The notes under the pieces: model-generated
The model's database searches: none
What the model was told of the DNA's origin: nothing
What the model saw: the letters and a program-made list of their open reading frames with translations, nothing else
Part shown: one piece after another, positions 1 to 9,537 of the stretch
How the letters are laid out: the number at the start of each line of letters is the position of its first letter
How positions within the stretch are numbered: the stretch's first letter is position 1
Made by a program: the position numbers and the translations under genes
Source of the DNA: Myxococcales bacterium
GTDB lineage: Bacteria > Myxococcota > Polyangia > HGW-17 > SLPX01
Assembly: GCA_007131745.1 (NCBI GenBank)
Contig: SLPX01000002.1
Location: 27,084-91,083, forward strand
DNA: 64,000 nucleotides
Direction of reading: 5' to 3'

Positions 1-1
1 T

Positions 2-202
2 TTCATACTCGAGATTTCACTCGGGCTGGCCGGGCGGTTGGCGCCGCAGATGCCGGCCTATTTCATAGGTTTGCCGCTCAAAGCATGGGGGGCGATCCTG
101 ATAGTGTTTTTGTTTTTACCTTGGATGCTGACCTGGTCCAAAAGCATTTTTGAATCGTCCATAAATCTGTTCTTGCAAACCATGCGGGTTTTCGGCAGTT
201 GA
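2..202 (+). CDS. C-terminal fragment of a type III export apparatus membrane protein (SctT/FliR family)
   Basis: The window opens inside this gene; 66 codons remain before the TGA at 200-202. The visible tail reads LGLAGRLAPQMPAYFIGLPLK and then a hydrophobic segment. This matches the conserved C-terminal region of the FliR/SctT/YscT family (typically xLGLxxRxxPQxxxFxxxxPLK), an integral membrane part of the type III secretion or flagellar export gate. Whether it belongs to a flagellum or an injectisome cannot be told, because the rest of the gene and its neighbours lie outside the window. The assignment rests on this short conserved stretch only. Confidence 0.7.
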   Translation, partial: FILEISLGLAGRLAPQMPAYFIGLPLKAWGAILIVFLFLPWMLTWSKSIFESSINLFLQTMRVFGS

Positions 203-416
203 GGGGTAGAACTCGAAAAGAGTGTTAAAAACTCTGGAAATCCGTCGAGCAGACGATATACTGTTCGGGTTTGAGTTAGAGTTCAAAATTTACTTGAAAG
301 GCTGGTGTTTTGCCTTACGCTCGTTTCGCGTGCAACTTTTCCGGTAGAAAGTTCATGTCCCGGTGAAATTATCATGCCTGAGAATCAATGAATTGACAAA
401 AATAGAGGAATTACAA

Positions 417-2015
417 ATGAAGCAAGTTGTGTTTGCTGCAAAGAAAGTCCGTCCCGTGGCCGCTGTGGTTTTCGCTTTCCTGGTGTTTGCGCCGGGTGGT
501 GTTCGATCGGATTCGGGGGAACAATGCTCGGAAGAAGACATCAAGAAAGTGGCGGCGTTGAATATCAAGGCTACCGGGCAGTATGATGAATATGACTTTG
601 AAGGTGCCAAGCAAACCCTCAACGATGCCATAGCCCTGGCCGAAAAACTGGGTTGTGGGAAGCATCTCGTTGCTGCGAGAAGCTATTTGTATCTTGGCGT
701 TGTTGAATCCGGAGGTTTCAGGGAGTTTGATGAAGCCAAAAAGGCATGGTTCAAGGCGTTCAGCTTATTCCCGGGCATCGAGGTTCCCCGCAGGTTGGCC
801 ACCCCCCGGCTCATGAGAGACTACGATCGGATCCAGGCCATGTTCAAGGCGAGAGGACAGGTGGTTGCGGATCCCCGGACCACGGATGATACGACGGTGA
901 AAACGACCCCAAAAATCGAGGAACCGCAGACTCCGCCGCAAGGGCTTGAGCATTTTCCTGTTCCCGAGGCGGAAGAGACCGTGGACCTGGAAATCAGAAC
1001 GAGGGTGGAGGATGCCATGAATCCCGGACGCGTAACGCTCTATTACCGTCCGGAATTTGCTGCGGACTACCGTTCCATAGAACTGGCGAAAAAGGGTGAA
1101 TGGACATGGGTGGGAGAGATACCGGGCAAGGACGTTCGTGGAGAATTGATGCGTTATTATCTCGTGGTTCGCAATACCGAAGGTAATCCGATAGCTGCTT
1201 CGGGGACTGCTGCCAGTCCTCATCTAGTGACGCTCAAGAGACCAGGGGCCAAGATAAAATCGGGTGTGTTCGTTGAGAATCCGTTGACAGGGGAAAGACG
1301 GTTTGTGAGCGAGGACGAAGTTCCGGATGAGGTGGAAATACCGGGGCAAAAAAGAAGGGCCGAGATGCAATTGAGAAAAACAGAGAAGCCGCATGTCGGT
1401 TTTCAGCCTCTGTTTTCGGTTTTCCTCGGAACCGGCATCGGAGTGGGCCTTTTGAACGGCGAAACCGAAGTGGCCCGATCACCCGAAGACTTTGATAAAG
1501 GCAAGGAACTTCCCAATTCTCTTTCATCGGGGTCACTATACGGACACCTTGATATCGGGTATTTTATACATCCGAGGTTTACGATCGGCGCTTTGGGTAG
1601 AATAGGAAAGACCTTTATTTCCAAGGCTGTCGCAGAGGAGGGGAAGGGAAATCATTACGATTGGCTCATACTTGGGCGGGCCAAGTATTTTTCCAGACCT
1701 TACTCGATGCCGGGTGTTTCTTGGATGGGATGGAAGTGGTTTGCAGGTGGAGGTTTGGGATACGGTTATATACGGCATCATGTTAGGGCGAACGATGTAG
1801 ACATCTCAGAGCCGGGCGAGCAGGTTTCGGTCACTGACACCGGTCGTTCCAAGGGCGTGGTCCCCAACCTGCTCGCAGGAGCGAAGTTGCTGTTTTTGGG
1901 CGGCAGACTGAATGTGTTTTTCGAGGCCAATTACCTTGCTTCATTAAGCGGTAATACTGACAACAATCTCTACTTTCATTTGGATTTCACCCTGGGTGTG
2001 AGCACCGAGTTCTGA
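417..2015 (+). CDS. Secreted protein with TPR-like N-terminus and C-terminal outer-membrane barrel-like region
   Basis: The ATG at 417 is preceded by GAGG at a suitable distance and gives a clear signal peptide (MKQVVFAAKK, a hydrophobic run, then GGVRS). An in-frame upstream start at 363 would put 18 polar residues before it and is less likely. Residues about 30-130 are helical and TPR-like (AKQTLNDAIALAEKLG, then AKKAWFKAFSLFP). A proline-rich linker follows, then a beta-rich middle. From about residue 330 alternating Gly/aromatic strands end in GVSTEF, with a terminal Phe as in outer-membrane barrels. The family is not recognised beyond this layout, which is common among deltaproteobacterial envelope proteins. 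It lies 214 nt after the export-gate fragment, but a functional link is not shown. Confidence 0.75.
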   Translation: MKQVVFAAKKVRPVAAVVFAFLVFAPGGVRSDSGEQCSEEDIKKVAALNIKATGQYDEYDFEGAKQTLNDAIALAEKLGCGKHLVAARSYLYLGVVESGGFREFDEAKKAWFKAFSLFPGIEVPRRLATPRLMRDYDRIQAMFKARGQVVADPRTTDDTTVKTTPKIEEPQTPPQGLEHFPVPEAEETVDLEIRTRVEDAMNPGRVTLYYRPEFAADYRSIELAKKGEWTWVGEIPGKDVRGELMRYYLVVRNTEGNPIAASGTAASPHLVTLKRPGAKIKSGVFVENPLTGERRFVSEDEVPDEVEIPGQKRRAEMQLRKTEKPHVGFQPLFSVFLGTGIGVGLLNGETEVARSPEDFDKGKELPNSLSSGSLYGHLDIGYFIHPRFTIGALGRIGKTFISKAVAEEGKGNHYDWLILGRAKYFSRPYSMPGVSWMGWKWFAGGGLGYGYIRHHVRANDVDISEPGEQVSVTDTGRSKGVVPNLLAGAKLLFLGGRLNVFFEANYLASLSGNTDNNLYFHLDFTLGVSTEF

Positions 2016-2276
2016 TAATATTCACAGAAAACCATTCGCTGTTTTTTTCTCCAGATAAGTTCAAAAAGTTTGGTGGGGGGTGTTTTTTGCAAAATTTAAC
2101 GGCGGCTCTTGCATACTCGTTTCAAATGGGCTAAATTGACTTGTTCGTGGGTTTTGAGTGATTCGACTCGCGGGGACAGTGCGCCTTATGAACCAAAAAG
2201 GCTTTCGCAAGGTTTTGTGTTTTAAAAGCTGTTGTCTCGTTTTTGAACGTCAGGCTGAATCGGAGGAGAGGGTGAA

Positions 2277-2777
2277 ATGCTGACATCTTTTCAAATTGCA
2301 ATGCTTGTGCTGGCGGCTCTTTTTGTCGGTATCTTGATACCGGTGCTCATATCGCTTGCCAGTTTGATGAGAAAAGCTGAAAAAACGCTTGGTCGTTTTG
2401 ACAAGGAAATGATCGCTGTGCTGAGTCGCACGGGAGAGGTTTTGGATCGTATAGACGGACTGGGCGAAACACTGCAAGAAGGGTTACCCCACTTGAATAG
2501 GTCCATGGAGCGAATCGAGAAGTTTTCCGAATCGCTTGAAGGACTTCGCAAGAACATAAAAACCGCTTCGGTATTGGGAGCAGCGGCGGCGCCGGTGATA
2601 GCCGGCGCTGTTCAGGCGATAAGAGCGGCGACCGCTGCCAAATCATGCGCGGAAGATTCGGGAGCTGATCACCCAGAGGAAGTTGTTGATTTTACCGGTG
2701 CGTTGTCGCCGGATGATTTGAAGCCGGAAGATTTCATTCCTGAACATTTACGGCAAAAGGAGAAGGAAAATGAGTGA
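2277..2777 (+). CDS. DUF948-type membrane protein
   Basis: This is a 166-residue protein with one N-terminal transmembrane helix (LVLAALFVGILIPVLISL) followed by amphipathic, coiled-coil-like helices, as in the DUF948 family of general-stress-type membrane proteins. A second weakly hydrophobic Ala-rich segment lies near residues 98-118. A GGAGGAGAGGG purine tract just upstream of the ATG is a strong ribosome binding site. Its 3' end overlaps the YtxH-like gene by 8 nt. DUF948 and YtxH genes are often paired in bacteria, and the overlap suggests co-translation. The biochemical role of the family is not established. Confidence 0.8.
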   Translation: MLTSFQIAMLVLAALFVGILIPVLISLASLMRKAEKTLGRFDKEMIAVLSRTGEVLDRIDGLGETLQEGLPHLNRSMERIEKFSESLEGLRKNIKTASVLGAAAAPVIAGAVQAIRAATAAKSCAEDSGADHPEEVVDFTGALSPDDLKPEDFIPEHLRQKEKENE

Positions 2778-3054
2778 AAAAGAAGGACTTTCAACAGGAC
2801 AGGCATTGGTCGCGTTTTTGAGCGGCGCGGCGATTGGTTCGGTGATAACTTTTCTTACCGCTCCCACTTCCGGAAAGGAAGCGCGGGAAAAAATCGTCGG
2901 GGTGGTGAAGACGACTCGTGACGAGATGACCAGGATTCCGCCGGCGTTGAAGGATGCGTATTTGAAGGCCTCGGAAGCGGCCAAGTCGGCTTTCATGGAG
3001 ACCTACAAGAAGGAAGCCGATAAGAAGGAAATAAAGAAAATAGACATCGGTTGA
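2770..3054 (+). CDS. YtxH-like small membrane protein
   Basis: A 94-residue protein. Residues about 10-30 form a Gly/Ala-rich hydrophobic segment ending in the YtxH-family signature LTAPTSGKEAREK, followed by a long charged helix rich in Lys and Glu. It begins inside the end of the DUF948 gene, with an AGGAGAAGG ribosome binding site lying within that gene. The pair probably forms an envelope stress-related unit; this is inferred from family pairing only. The gene ends 16 nt before the convergent 3' end of alaS. Confidence 0.8.
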   Translation: MSEKEGLSTGQALVAFLSGAAIGSVITFLTAPTSGKEAREKIVGVVKTTRDEMTRIPPALKDAYLKASEAAKSAFMETYKKEADKKEIKKIDIG

Positions 3055-3070
3055 TTCTGTCCCGAAGGTT

Positions 3071-5746
3071 TCAGCGGAGGGATGATTCGAGCATTTTGCG
3101 GGCCGCGCTGAGAGAAGCGTCGATTTTGTCGATGTTTTTTGTGCCGCCCTTGGCGAAATCCGGTCTGCCTCCGCCGCTGCCGCCCGCCGCCCCGGCGGCG
3201 GTCTGCACCAGCTTTCCGGCGAAAACTTTTTTCGCTTTTACCAGGTCCTTGGATGCGAACGCTACGAAGACCACTTTGTCTTCGGATATGTTGGCCAGGA
3301 TGCCTGCGGCTGAAATGTCGCTGTTTCTCACGGCGTCAGCAATATCGCCGGCGGTTTTCGGATCCGTGAAATCAGTCTTTTCGACAATCACCGCAGTGTT
3401 GTTGATTATTTCGGCGCGGTCCAGGAATCGCTGCTTTTCGGATTTGATATCCAAACTTTCAGCTTTCCCCTTTTTGAGGTTTTTGACCTGCTTTTGAAGT
3501 TGTTCGATCCTGACGGGGAGATCCTCTGGGGATGTGTTCAAAGTGCGGGCTCCATCTTCCAGCAGCCTGCGTTGTAATATTGAGCTTTCAACCGCCCGGG
3601 TGCGTGTTTCCGCGGTGATCCTGCGAATCCCCGCGCTCACGGCTTTTTCAGATACGATGCGAAAATAGCCGATACAGCCGGTGGAAGTCGTGTGGGTTCC
3701 TCCACACAACTCACTTGATGTGTCTCCGATTTCCACGACCCGCACGCGGTCGTCGTATTTTTCGCCGAAGAGAGCCGTGGCGCCGTCGCTTAGTGCATCC
3801 TTGTATGATTTCCACGTGATGGAAACCGGAATGTTCATGGCTATTTTTTCGTTGACCTTTCTTTCGATGGTCTCCAGCTGTTCTCTTGAAAGTGCCTTTT
3901 CGTGGGTGAAATCGAAACGAAAATAATCGGGGTGCACGAGGGAACCTTGCTGGTCTGCGTTTTCGGAAACGTGTTTGTGCAGCGCCCAGTGTAGAAGATG
4001 AGTGCACGTGTGGTTTGCAGCGGTTTTCGATCGATGTTCCATGTCCACGCGGGCCGTGACGGTTTCCGGCAAGGCCGAAAGATCACCTTCTTCGAGTTGC
4101 CCGCGGTGGAGGTAAACATCTCCCATGCGTGTTGTAGAAGTGACTTTGAACAAGAAGCCGGCTGCGCTGATCGAGCCGCAATCACCGATTTGTCCGCCGG
4201 CTTCAGCGTAGAAAGTTGTACGATCAAGCACGATGCATTCGTTTGCGATGATTTTCAACAAGCGCGCTTCAGTGACCGTGGACATTTCGTTTGGATCCCC
4301 ACTTTCGGGGTATCCTACGAATTCTGTGGCCGGAAGTCCCTCCAGTTCACCTGGATCAAAATCCGCCTCTTTTACGGCCGTGGATGCGGATTTGTGCTTT
4401 TCTTCGGCTTCGAACCATCCTTGTTCATCCAGTGTGAGTTCATGTTCTCGGGCCATCAATTCAATGAGGTCTTTCGGGAATCCATAGGTGCTGTACAAAT
4501 CATAAGTTTCCCGGCCGTCCATGCGTTTCTTTTTTTGATTCTTTGTTTCCGTTGCGAGCGCTTCAAAACGATCGATGCCCCGCTCGATGGTTCGCAAAAA
4601 AGATTCTTCCTCTGTTTTGACTACGCGCTGTATGTGGTCCAGCCGGGCCGTGATTTCCGGGAAGACTTCTCCGAGGCTTTCCGCCACGGTGGGTATGGTT
4701 TCGTAAATAAAGGGGGTCATTCGTCCCAGGACCTGGTAGCCGAAACGCTGTGCGCGCCTGAGTATTCGCCGGAGAACATATCCGCGATCCTTGTTTCCCG
4801 GTATCGCTCCATCAGCAATCGCTACCGCAAGAGCGCGGGAATGATCCGCTATAACCCTCATGGCCGTATCGGTTTCCGGAGACGAGCCGTATTCCGTAAC
4901 GGTCAGTTCGCCGATCTTTTCAAGCAGGGGCATGAAAAGATCAGTGTCGTAATTGGAACTTTTCTTCTGACAAATCGCTGCGAGCCTTTCAAATCCCATT
5001 CCTGTGTCAACGTGCTTGGCCGGCAACGGCTTGAGAGTGTTTCCGCTTGTTCGGTTGTATTGAATGAAAACAAGATTCCAGATTTCCACAAACCGGCCGC
5101 AATCTCCATTTACCATGCACTCATGGTTCTTCAGGCCTTTCATGGTGCAAGCGTCCGGACCCATGTCCATGTGAATCTCTGAACAAGGGCCGCACGGTCC
5201 TGTTTCGGCCATTTCCCAGAAATTGTCTTTGCTTCCGAAACGCAGGACGCGTTCCGCGGGGATTCCGGATTCGAGAGGCCAGAGTTCTTCGGCTTCGGTG
5301 TCTGCTTCCAACCCCAGGTTTTCTTCACCTCCGAAAACCGTGGCCCATAGTTTCTCCCCTGGAAGTTTCATGCAATCCACCAGGAATTCCCATCCCCAGC
5401 GAATCGCTTCTTTCTTGAAGTAGTCGCCGAAAGACCAGTTTCCAAGCATCTCGAAAAAAGTATGATGGGTGGTATCCACTCCCACTTCTTCGAGGTCATT
5501 GTGTTTCCCGGAAACCCTGATGCATTTCTGTGTATTGACCACCCTCGAATAGTTCCGCGAACCGGTCCCAAGGAATACATCCTTGAACTGGTTCATTCCC
5601 GCGTTCGTAAACATGAGCGTGGGATCCCCGTGCGGTATGACCGGTGCGGATTTTATTACCTTGTGGCCGCGTTCGCGAAAAAAATCCATGAACGCCTGTC
5701 TTATCTCTTTCGCCGACACCATGCCGGATCCGGATCCTCCCATCAT
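3071..5746 (-). CDS. alaS: Alanine--tRNA ligase
   Basis: AlaRS charges tRNA-Ala. At 891 residues it has the usual bacterial length and domain order: class II catalytic core (EIRQAFMDFFRERGH, then TLMFTNAGMNQFKD), tRNA-recognition region, editing domain with the zinc-site motifs HTCTHLLH and CGGTH, and a C-terminal DHHA1 region rich in Gly/Ala. Three starts are possible. The ATG at 5746 overlaps the upstream stop as ATGA. A second ATG follows at 5743. The ATG at 5722 gives the family-typical beginning MVSAKEIRQAF and has GGAGG 13 nt upstream. The eight extra residues (MMGGSGSG) are unlike the family, so 5722 may be the true start. Confidence 0.97.
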   Translation of the reverse strand: MMGGSGSGMVSAKEIRQAFMDFFRERGHKVIKSAPVIPHGDPTLMFTNAGMNQFKDVFLGTGSRNYSRVVNTQKCIRVSGKHNDLEEVGVDTTHHTFFEMLGNWSFGDYFKKEAIRWGWEFLVDCMKLPGEKLWATVFGGEENLGLEADTEAEELWPLESGIPAERVLRFGSKDNFWEMAETGPCGPCSEIHMDMGPDACTMKGLKNHECMVNGDCGRFVEIWNLVFIQYNRTSGNTLKPLPAKHVDTGMGFERLAAICQKKSSNYDTDLFMPLLEKIGELTVTEYGSSPETDTAMRVIADHSRALAVAIADGAIPGNKDRGYVLRRILRRAQRFGYQVLGRMTPFIYETIPTVAESLGEVFPEITARLDHIQRVVKTEEESFLRTIERGIDRFEALATETKNQKKKRMDGRETYDLYSTYGFPKDLIELMAREHELTLDEQGWFEAEEKHKSASTAVKEADFDPGELEGLPATEFVGYPESGDPNEMSTVTEARLLKIIANECIVLDRTTFYAEAGGQIGDCGSISAAGFLFKVTSTTRMGDVYLHRGQLEEGDLSALPETVTARVDMEHRSKTAANHTCTHLLHWALHKHVSENADQQGSLVHPDYFRFDFTHEKALSREQLETIERKVNEKIAMNIPVSITWKSYKDALSDGATALFGEKYDDRVRVVEIGDTSSELCGGTHTTSTGCIGYFRIVSEKAVSAGIRRITAETRTRAVESSILQRRLLEDGARTLNTSPEDLPVRIEQLQKQVKNLKKGKAESLDIKSEKQRFLDRAEIINNTAVIVEKTDFTDPKTAGDIADAVRNSDISAAGILANISEDKVVFVAFASKDLVKAKKVFAGKLVQTAAGAAGGSGGGRPDFAKGGTKNIDKIDASLSAARKMLESSLR

Positions 5747-6348
5747 TTCACTCTCTTGAAAATGTAAAAGCCGTTGGGTCCCTTTATCGGTTCAGTTACT
5801 TCGCCTTTTTTCAGTTCGAAAACCGGTTTGAAAATCGGAGCGGCTTCCTCGACCGTCAGGGGAGGCGTTTTGCCTTTGTTTGTTTTCGGGCCGTCCGAAT
5901 ACTTTCTTACCAATTTGTCGAAGTTTCCGGTTTTTGCTTCTTTTGCAACCTTGGCGGCTAATGTTTCAGCTTGTTCGGGTGTCCTGGATGTTTCTCCCAT
6001 TCCCCCTTCCCATCCGATAACGATCATTTGAGCCTGCACTGCTCCAGGGGCTATTTCGGGTTCTTGTTCGGCCTTGTCCGCAACATCGCTTTCGGCAGGA
6101 TCATGATCAGGAACTTCCTGTTCATCGAGTCCGGTGGTTTCTTCGCCGCCTTCTTCCACGTCTTCCTGTTCCACATCTCCCGGAGGAACTTCTTGTTCTG
6201 TCTTCTTTTCCGCTGCTTCTTCGCCCGCCTTTCTTTCTTCGCCCTTTTTGCTGCATGCTGAAAGAACGCACAATGCGATTATGCATGTAAAGGCCCATAA
6301 ACAAAAGCCGGTCAACGCTCCGTGCTTGTAAACACCTCTTTTTGACAT
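5743..6348 (-). CDS. Lipoprotein with parvulin-type (PpiC-like) peptidyl-prolyl isomerase domain
   Basis: The N-terminus has a basic region, a hydrophobic stretch and the lipobox LSAC, so the mature protein should be lipid-anchored. Residues about 35-100 are a very acidic low-complexity linker of Glu, Asp and Val. The C-terminal 95 residues resemble a parvulin domain: QAETLAAKVAKEAKTGNFDKLVRKYSDG, then a hydrophobic FELKKGEVTEP and GFYIFKRVK. This suggests a periplasmic folding catalyst or chaperone. Its stop overlaps the alaS start by 4 nt, an unusual coupling of an envelope protein to a tRNA synthetase. Confidence 0.82.
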   Translation of the reverse strand: MSKRGVYKHGALTGFCLWAFTCIIALCVLSACSKKGEERKAGEEAAEKKTEQEVPPGDVEQEDVEEGGEETTGLDEQEVPDHDPAESDVADKAEQEPEIAPGAVQAQMIVIGWEGGMGETSRTPEQAETLAAKVAKEAKTGNFDKLVRKYSDGPKTNKGKTPPLTVEEAAPIFKPVFELKKGEVTEPIKGPNGFYIFKRVK

Positions 6349-6495
6349 GATATCCTCCGTCGGTATCGGTTTAAAACGTTTCCGTACTCGTAATACAAAT
6401 GCACGGAACCGGCCCCTTAATCAAGAAAAACAGCTTCTACGCAGGTTGCGGTGTTTAGCTGGTTTTCCTTTCCCAAATGCGTTATCAAAGCTCCC

Positions 6496-7887
6496 ATGAA
6501 GACTTTGACGTGGATTTTCGTGTTCTACATCCTGTCTCACTTCCGGCTTTTTGGAGGCGGCTCGGTTGAGGCTGCGACAAGCGGTTTTCACGGGCGAGCG
6601 GCCGGTAGACCCGATCATGTCGTGATGGGCGTCGATGCTCCATCAGGGAAGCGCACCGACCTGTGGGCCGCGGGCGTGAGACGGAAGACCCGATTCAGGT
6701 TGACCAACGATGCGACTTTTAAGAGCGCTCTGCAATGTGCGCCATGTGGCAGAAGGTTGGTCTACGTGTCCGAAGGCAAAGTGTTTTCCATTCCCATTGC
6801 TCAGATGGGAGGACGAAAGCGGGTCGATTTGGGGACGTTGCCCGAAGGACTTTGGAAATCTCATGAAGGGATGATCGAACATTTCATTAAGCTGGATCCG
6901 TTCGGCAAGTACGTGGCTTTTCCGGACGAAGAAGGAGTGAGACTTGCAGAGTTGGACAGCGGGAAGTCGCGGATCATCAAGGTTCGGAGTTGCGGCCCGG
7001 ATGATGAAGGCGCCGACGGTGGAAAAGACGGAGACTTGTTGCGACCGGTTCATCCCGTGTTTTGGATGAACAACAGGCAGGCTTTCCTTTATCCGGCGAT
7101 TCGGGGCAAAGGGGGGCGCGGAGGTATACAGCTTGGTGTATACGACGTGGTTCAAAACAAGCAGGTTCATTGTCTGAACCTGGATATTATGACAGGAGAG
7201 ATACTCAAACAAGGCATAGAATCCGTGGATCGCCTTGAAGCTGTTTGGAATCACGACGGATCCGCGGTCGTGGTTTCACTTCGGCTCAGGTTGAGAGAAC
7301 GAAAAGGAAAACAGCACACTCAGTCGTCCGAAGGAGATCGAATCCGGGTTTTTCACCGTGTGGTTTCTTTTTCCCCTGAAAGACAGGTGGTTCCTCCAAA
7401 GACGATTTCTCCGGTGCGTTGGAATGGATGGCAATACCGGAGCGGCGCATTGCTTTTCACAGGTCGATCTGCGAAACAGCTCGGGTTTTACGCATGGAAC
7501 AATCCATTGGAAAAGGGAGGAGGAAAAACGGTTAACGTAGAATCGCTTTCTGCAAATGATCGTCTTCTTTCATACAACCCTTTTCTGCAAACTGCGCTGG
7601 TTGAAACTTCCGGATTGAAAGGTTGCAGAAGAACCCGGTTGATGTCCATCAGGCAAGGAAGGAGGAGGCCCTTGATTCGGTGGGGGATCTGGAGCGAGGC
7701 CGTGGCGGTAGATCCCTCCGGGCAGTGGGGTGTGTTTCGCTCTGCAGCCCGCTGTGAGCACAAGAGGCCTGTTTTGTACTTGATGAGAGTCGACGGGAGC
7801 ATGTTGTCCCGTGAGTTGCCTGAAAGGTTCAAAGAACTGAGAGCGCTGCCCCCATCACGGGTTGCGCTTTGTCCAAGAATTGAATGA
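6496..7887 (+). CDS. Secreted protein, possible TolB-like beta-propeller
   Basis: The ATG at 6496 gives a signal peptide (MKTLTWIFVFYIL through SVEAA). An in-frame GTG at 6451 would add 15 residues and neither has a strong ribosome binding site. The mature part repeats short units such as CGRRLVYVSEGKVFSIP and FGKYVAFPDEEGVRLAELDSGKSR, which look like WD40-like/PD40 blades of periplasmic propellers, but I cannot count blades with confidence. The TGA stop overlaps the ATG of the flippase gene (ATGA), so the two are translationally coupled and may act together in polysaccharide export. Function is otherwise unknown. Confidence 0.6.
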   Translation: MKTLTWIFVFYILSHFRLFGGGSVEAATSGFHGRAAGRPDHVVMGVDAPSGKRTDLWAAGVRRKTRFRLTNDATFKSALQCAPCGRRLVYVSEGKVFSIPIAQMGGRKRVDLGTLPEGLWKSHEGMIEHFIKLDPFGKYVAFPDEEGVRLAELDSGKSRIIKVRSCGPDDEGADGGKDGDLLRPVHPVFWMNNRQAFLYPAIRGKGGRGGIQLGVYDVVQNKQVHCLNLDIMTGEILKQGIESVDRLEAVWNHDGSAVVVSLRLRLRERKGKQHTQSSEGDRIRVFHRVVSFSPERQVVPPKTISPVRWNGWQYRSGALLFTGRSAKQLGFYAWNNPLEKGGGKTVNVESLSANDRLLSYNPFLQTALVETSGLKGCRRTRLMSIRQGRRRPLIRWGIWSEAVAVDPSGQWGVFRSAARCEHKRPVLYLMRVDGSMLSRELPERFKELRALPPSRVALCPRIE

Positions 7888-9503
7888 AAGCGGCCGATCC
7901 GGATATGAGCATTGCAGATACCGAAAAACCGTCAGGAACCGCACCTTCCGCTCACAAGGCGCAGCCGGCCGGAGAACAACAACATGGTGATGAGACTTCC
8001 ACCGCCGGGCGGGGAGCCGCCGCGCTTGCCGCAGCCAAGATATACTTTATCATCAGCGGGTGGGCGATTTATTTCGTCCTTCCCCGCATTTTATCAGCCG
8101 ACGAATGGGGCGACTATTTGCTCGTGATCGGTCTTACCTCCATTGTAAACAATGTCATTGTGGGTGGAACCTTGCAGTCGGTTTCAAGGTTCACGGCATG
8201 TAATGAGACAATGGCGGCTCAGGTTCGGTGGGCCGGTTTGAAAATGCAGACACTTCTGGGTTGGGGGTCTGCGATCCTTTTTGTCGCGTCCGGTGCTGTC
8301 CTGTCTTTTTGGTGGGAAGACACAGGGTTGATTCCGCTTTTCGCGCTCATGTCCTTGATGGTGGTTTTTTATTCCTATTACTCTGTTTTTGTGGGTTCGG
8401 CCAATGGTACCAGGCAGTTTGTCAAGCAGGCCGGACTGGACATGGGGTATTCCACGTTGAAGATTTTCATGGTCCTGGGGGGCGCATACCTTTTCGCCCG
8501 ATCAGCGGGGCGGGGAGGGGTGGCAGGCGCCTTAGGTGGTCTGGTGTTTACGGCCTTGATTGCATTGACTGTTTCCGTTTTCATCGTGGGTTTGCCCAGT
8601 AGAAGGAAACCCATCCAGGAAACCCGGCCCCTGCTGAATTTCGCGTTGGCTCTTTTTCTGTTCACTTTTCTGTTGAATCTGCTCATGCGGGTTGATCTTA
8701 TATTGCTGAAAAGGGTCGGCATCGGGTTTGCTCCCCCGGGCGTGGATGGAGCTGTTTTCGCGTCGGAGCTTGCAGGACGATACGGAACAGCGCAGGTTTT
8801 TGCATTCGTGATTATGCAGGTTCTGATGTCGGTGTCTTTTGTCGTTTTTCCTCTTGTTTCCCGTTCCACCTTTGAAAACGACCACGATACAACGAGACGA
8901 TACATAAAACAGACGATGAGGGTGGTATTGATTACGGCCGCGGGCCTTGCCGCTGTGTTGTCTTCGAAATCCGCGGATATTATCGGAGTGGTTTATCCGG
9001 ATTCTTTCAGGATCGGTGGAACAGCATTGAGATTTCTTGCATGGGGAATCGCTGCGTTGAGTGTCATGATCATAGCATGCACGATAATGAACGGCGCAGG
9101 GAAAACTCGTTATGCCATCATCGTGGTTTTGTTCACCCTTGTTCTTTCCGCAACCGCGAATTACGGTCTCCTTTATACTGCCCGCACGCCGGTCGGCGGG
9201 CTGGCTCGGGCCGGGATAGCTACGGCCGGTTCCATGTTGATCGGCGCCGTTGTGGCCGGGATCTTTGTTTATCGCCTTTTCGGTGCGTTGATGAGTCCGG
9301 CCGGCGGTTTGCGCATATTGTCCGCATCCGCGCTTACTTTTGCAGCGGGTTACTTCATGGGATCGGGAAGTGCCGTTCGTACACTTGTTGAGTGTTCGGG
9401 ATTGGTTTTATTATACCTTGTCCTTTTGGTGTTGACCGGGGAACTGGGGAAAAAAGACCTTTCGGAAATAGCCAAGATGTTTCGTGGGAAAAAACAACCA
9501 TGA
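7884..9503 (+). CDS. MOP-superfamily polysaccharide flippase (Wzx/O-antigen transporter-like)
   Basis: A polytopic membrane protein of 539 residues with about 12-14 hydrophobic helices after a roughly 45-residue hydrophilic N-terminal extension rich in Ala, Pro and Gln. The first helices contain WAIYFVLPRILSADEWGDY, typical of the polysaccharide synthesis/MATE-like (MOP) family, where early helices read 'xxRxLgpxeyG'. Such proteins flip lipid-linked oligosaccharides across the inner membrane. The start overlaps the upstream secreted protein gene by 4 nt. No glycosyltransferase cluster is visible nearby, so the substrate is unknown. Confidence 0.82.
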   Translation: MKAADPDMSIADTEKPSGTAPSAHKAQPAGEQQHGDETSTAGRGAAALAAAKIYFIISGWAIYFVLPRILSADEWGDYLLVIGLTSIVNNVIVGGTLQSVSRFTACNETMAAQVRWAGLKMQTLLGWGSAILFVASGAVLSFWWEDTGLIPLFALMSLMVVFYSYYSVFVGSANGTRQFVKQAGLDMGYSTLKIFMVLGGAYLFARSAGRGGVAGALGGLVFTALIALTVSVFIVGLPSRRKPIQETRPLLNFALALFLFTFLLNLLMRVDLILLKRVGIGFAPPGVDGAVFASELAGRYGTAQVFAFVIMQVLMSVSFVVFPLVSRSTFENDHDTTRRYIKQTMRVVLITAAGLAAVLSSKSADIIGVVYPDSFRIGGTALRFLAWGIAALSVMIIACTIMNGAGKTRYAIIVVLFTLVLSATANYGLLYTARTPVGGLARAGIATAGSMLIGAVVAGIFVYRLFGALMSPAGGLRILSASALTFAAGYFMGSGSAVRTLVECSGLVLLYLVLLVLTGELGKKDLSEIAKMFRGKKQP

Positions 9504-9517
9504 ACCTAAGCTGCTAA

Positions 9518-9529
9518 TCGAGCGAGCTT
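9518..9529. repeat. Left copy of a 12-nt direct repeat flanking the structured repeat
   Basis: TCGAGCGAGCTT at this position recurs exactly at 9737-9748, in the same orientation. The pair brackets the structured repeat element and its outer inverted arms. It could be a target-site duplication from an insertion, but 12 nt is not diagnostic and no transposase is present. Confidence 0.6.
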
Positions 9530-9537
9530 AACCGAGT

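Noticed and set aside
232..262. Possible terminator after the export-gate gene
   Set aside because: The stem is weak, with only about 5 bp, and no U-run follows.
3998..5182. A 394-residue open frame on the plus strand
   Set aside because: It lies wholly antisense to alaS, whose homology is clear, and its translation shows no family motifs.
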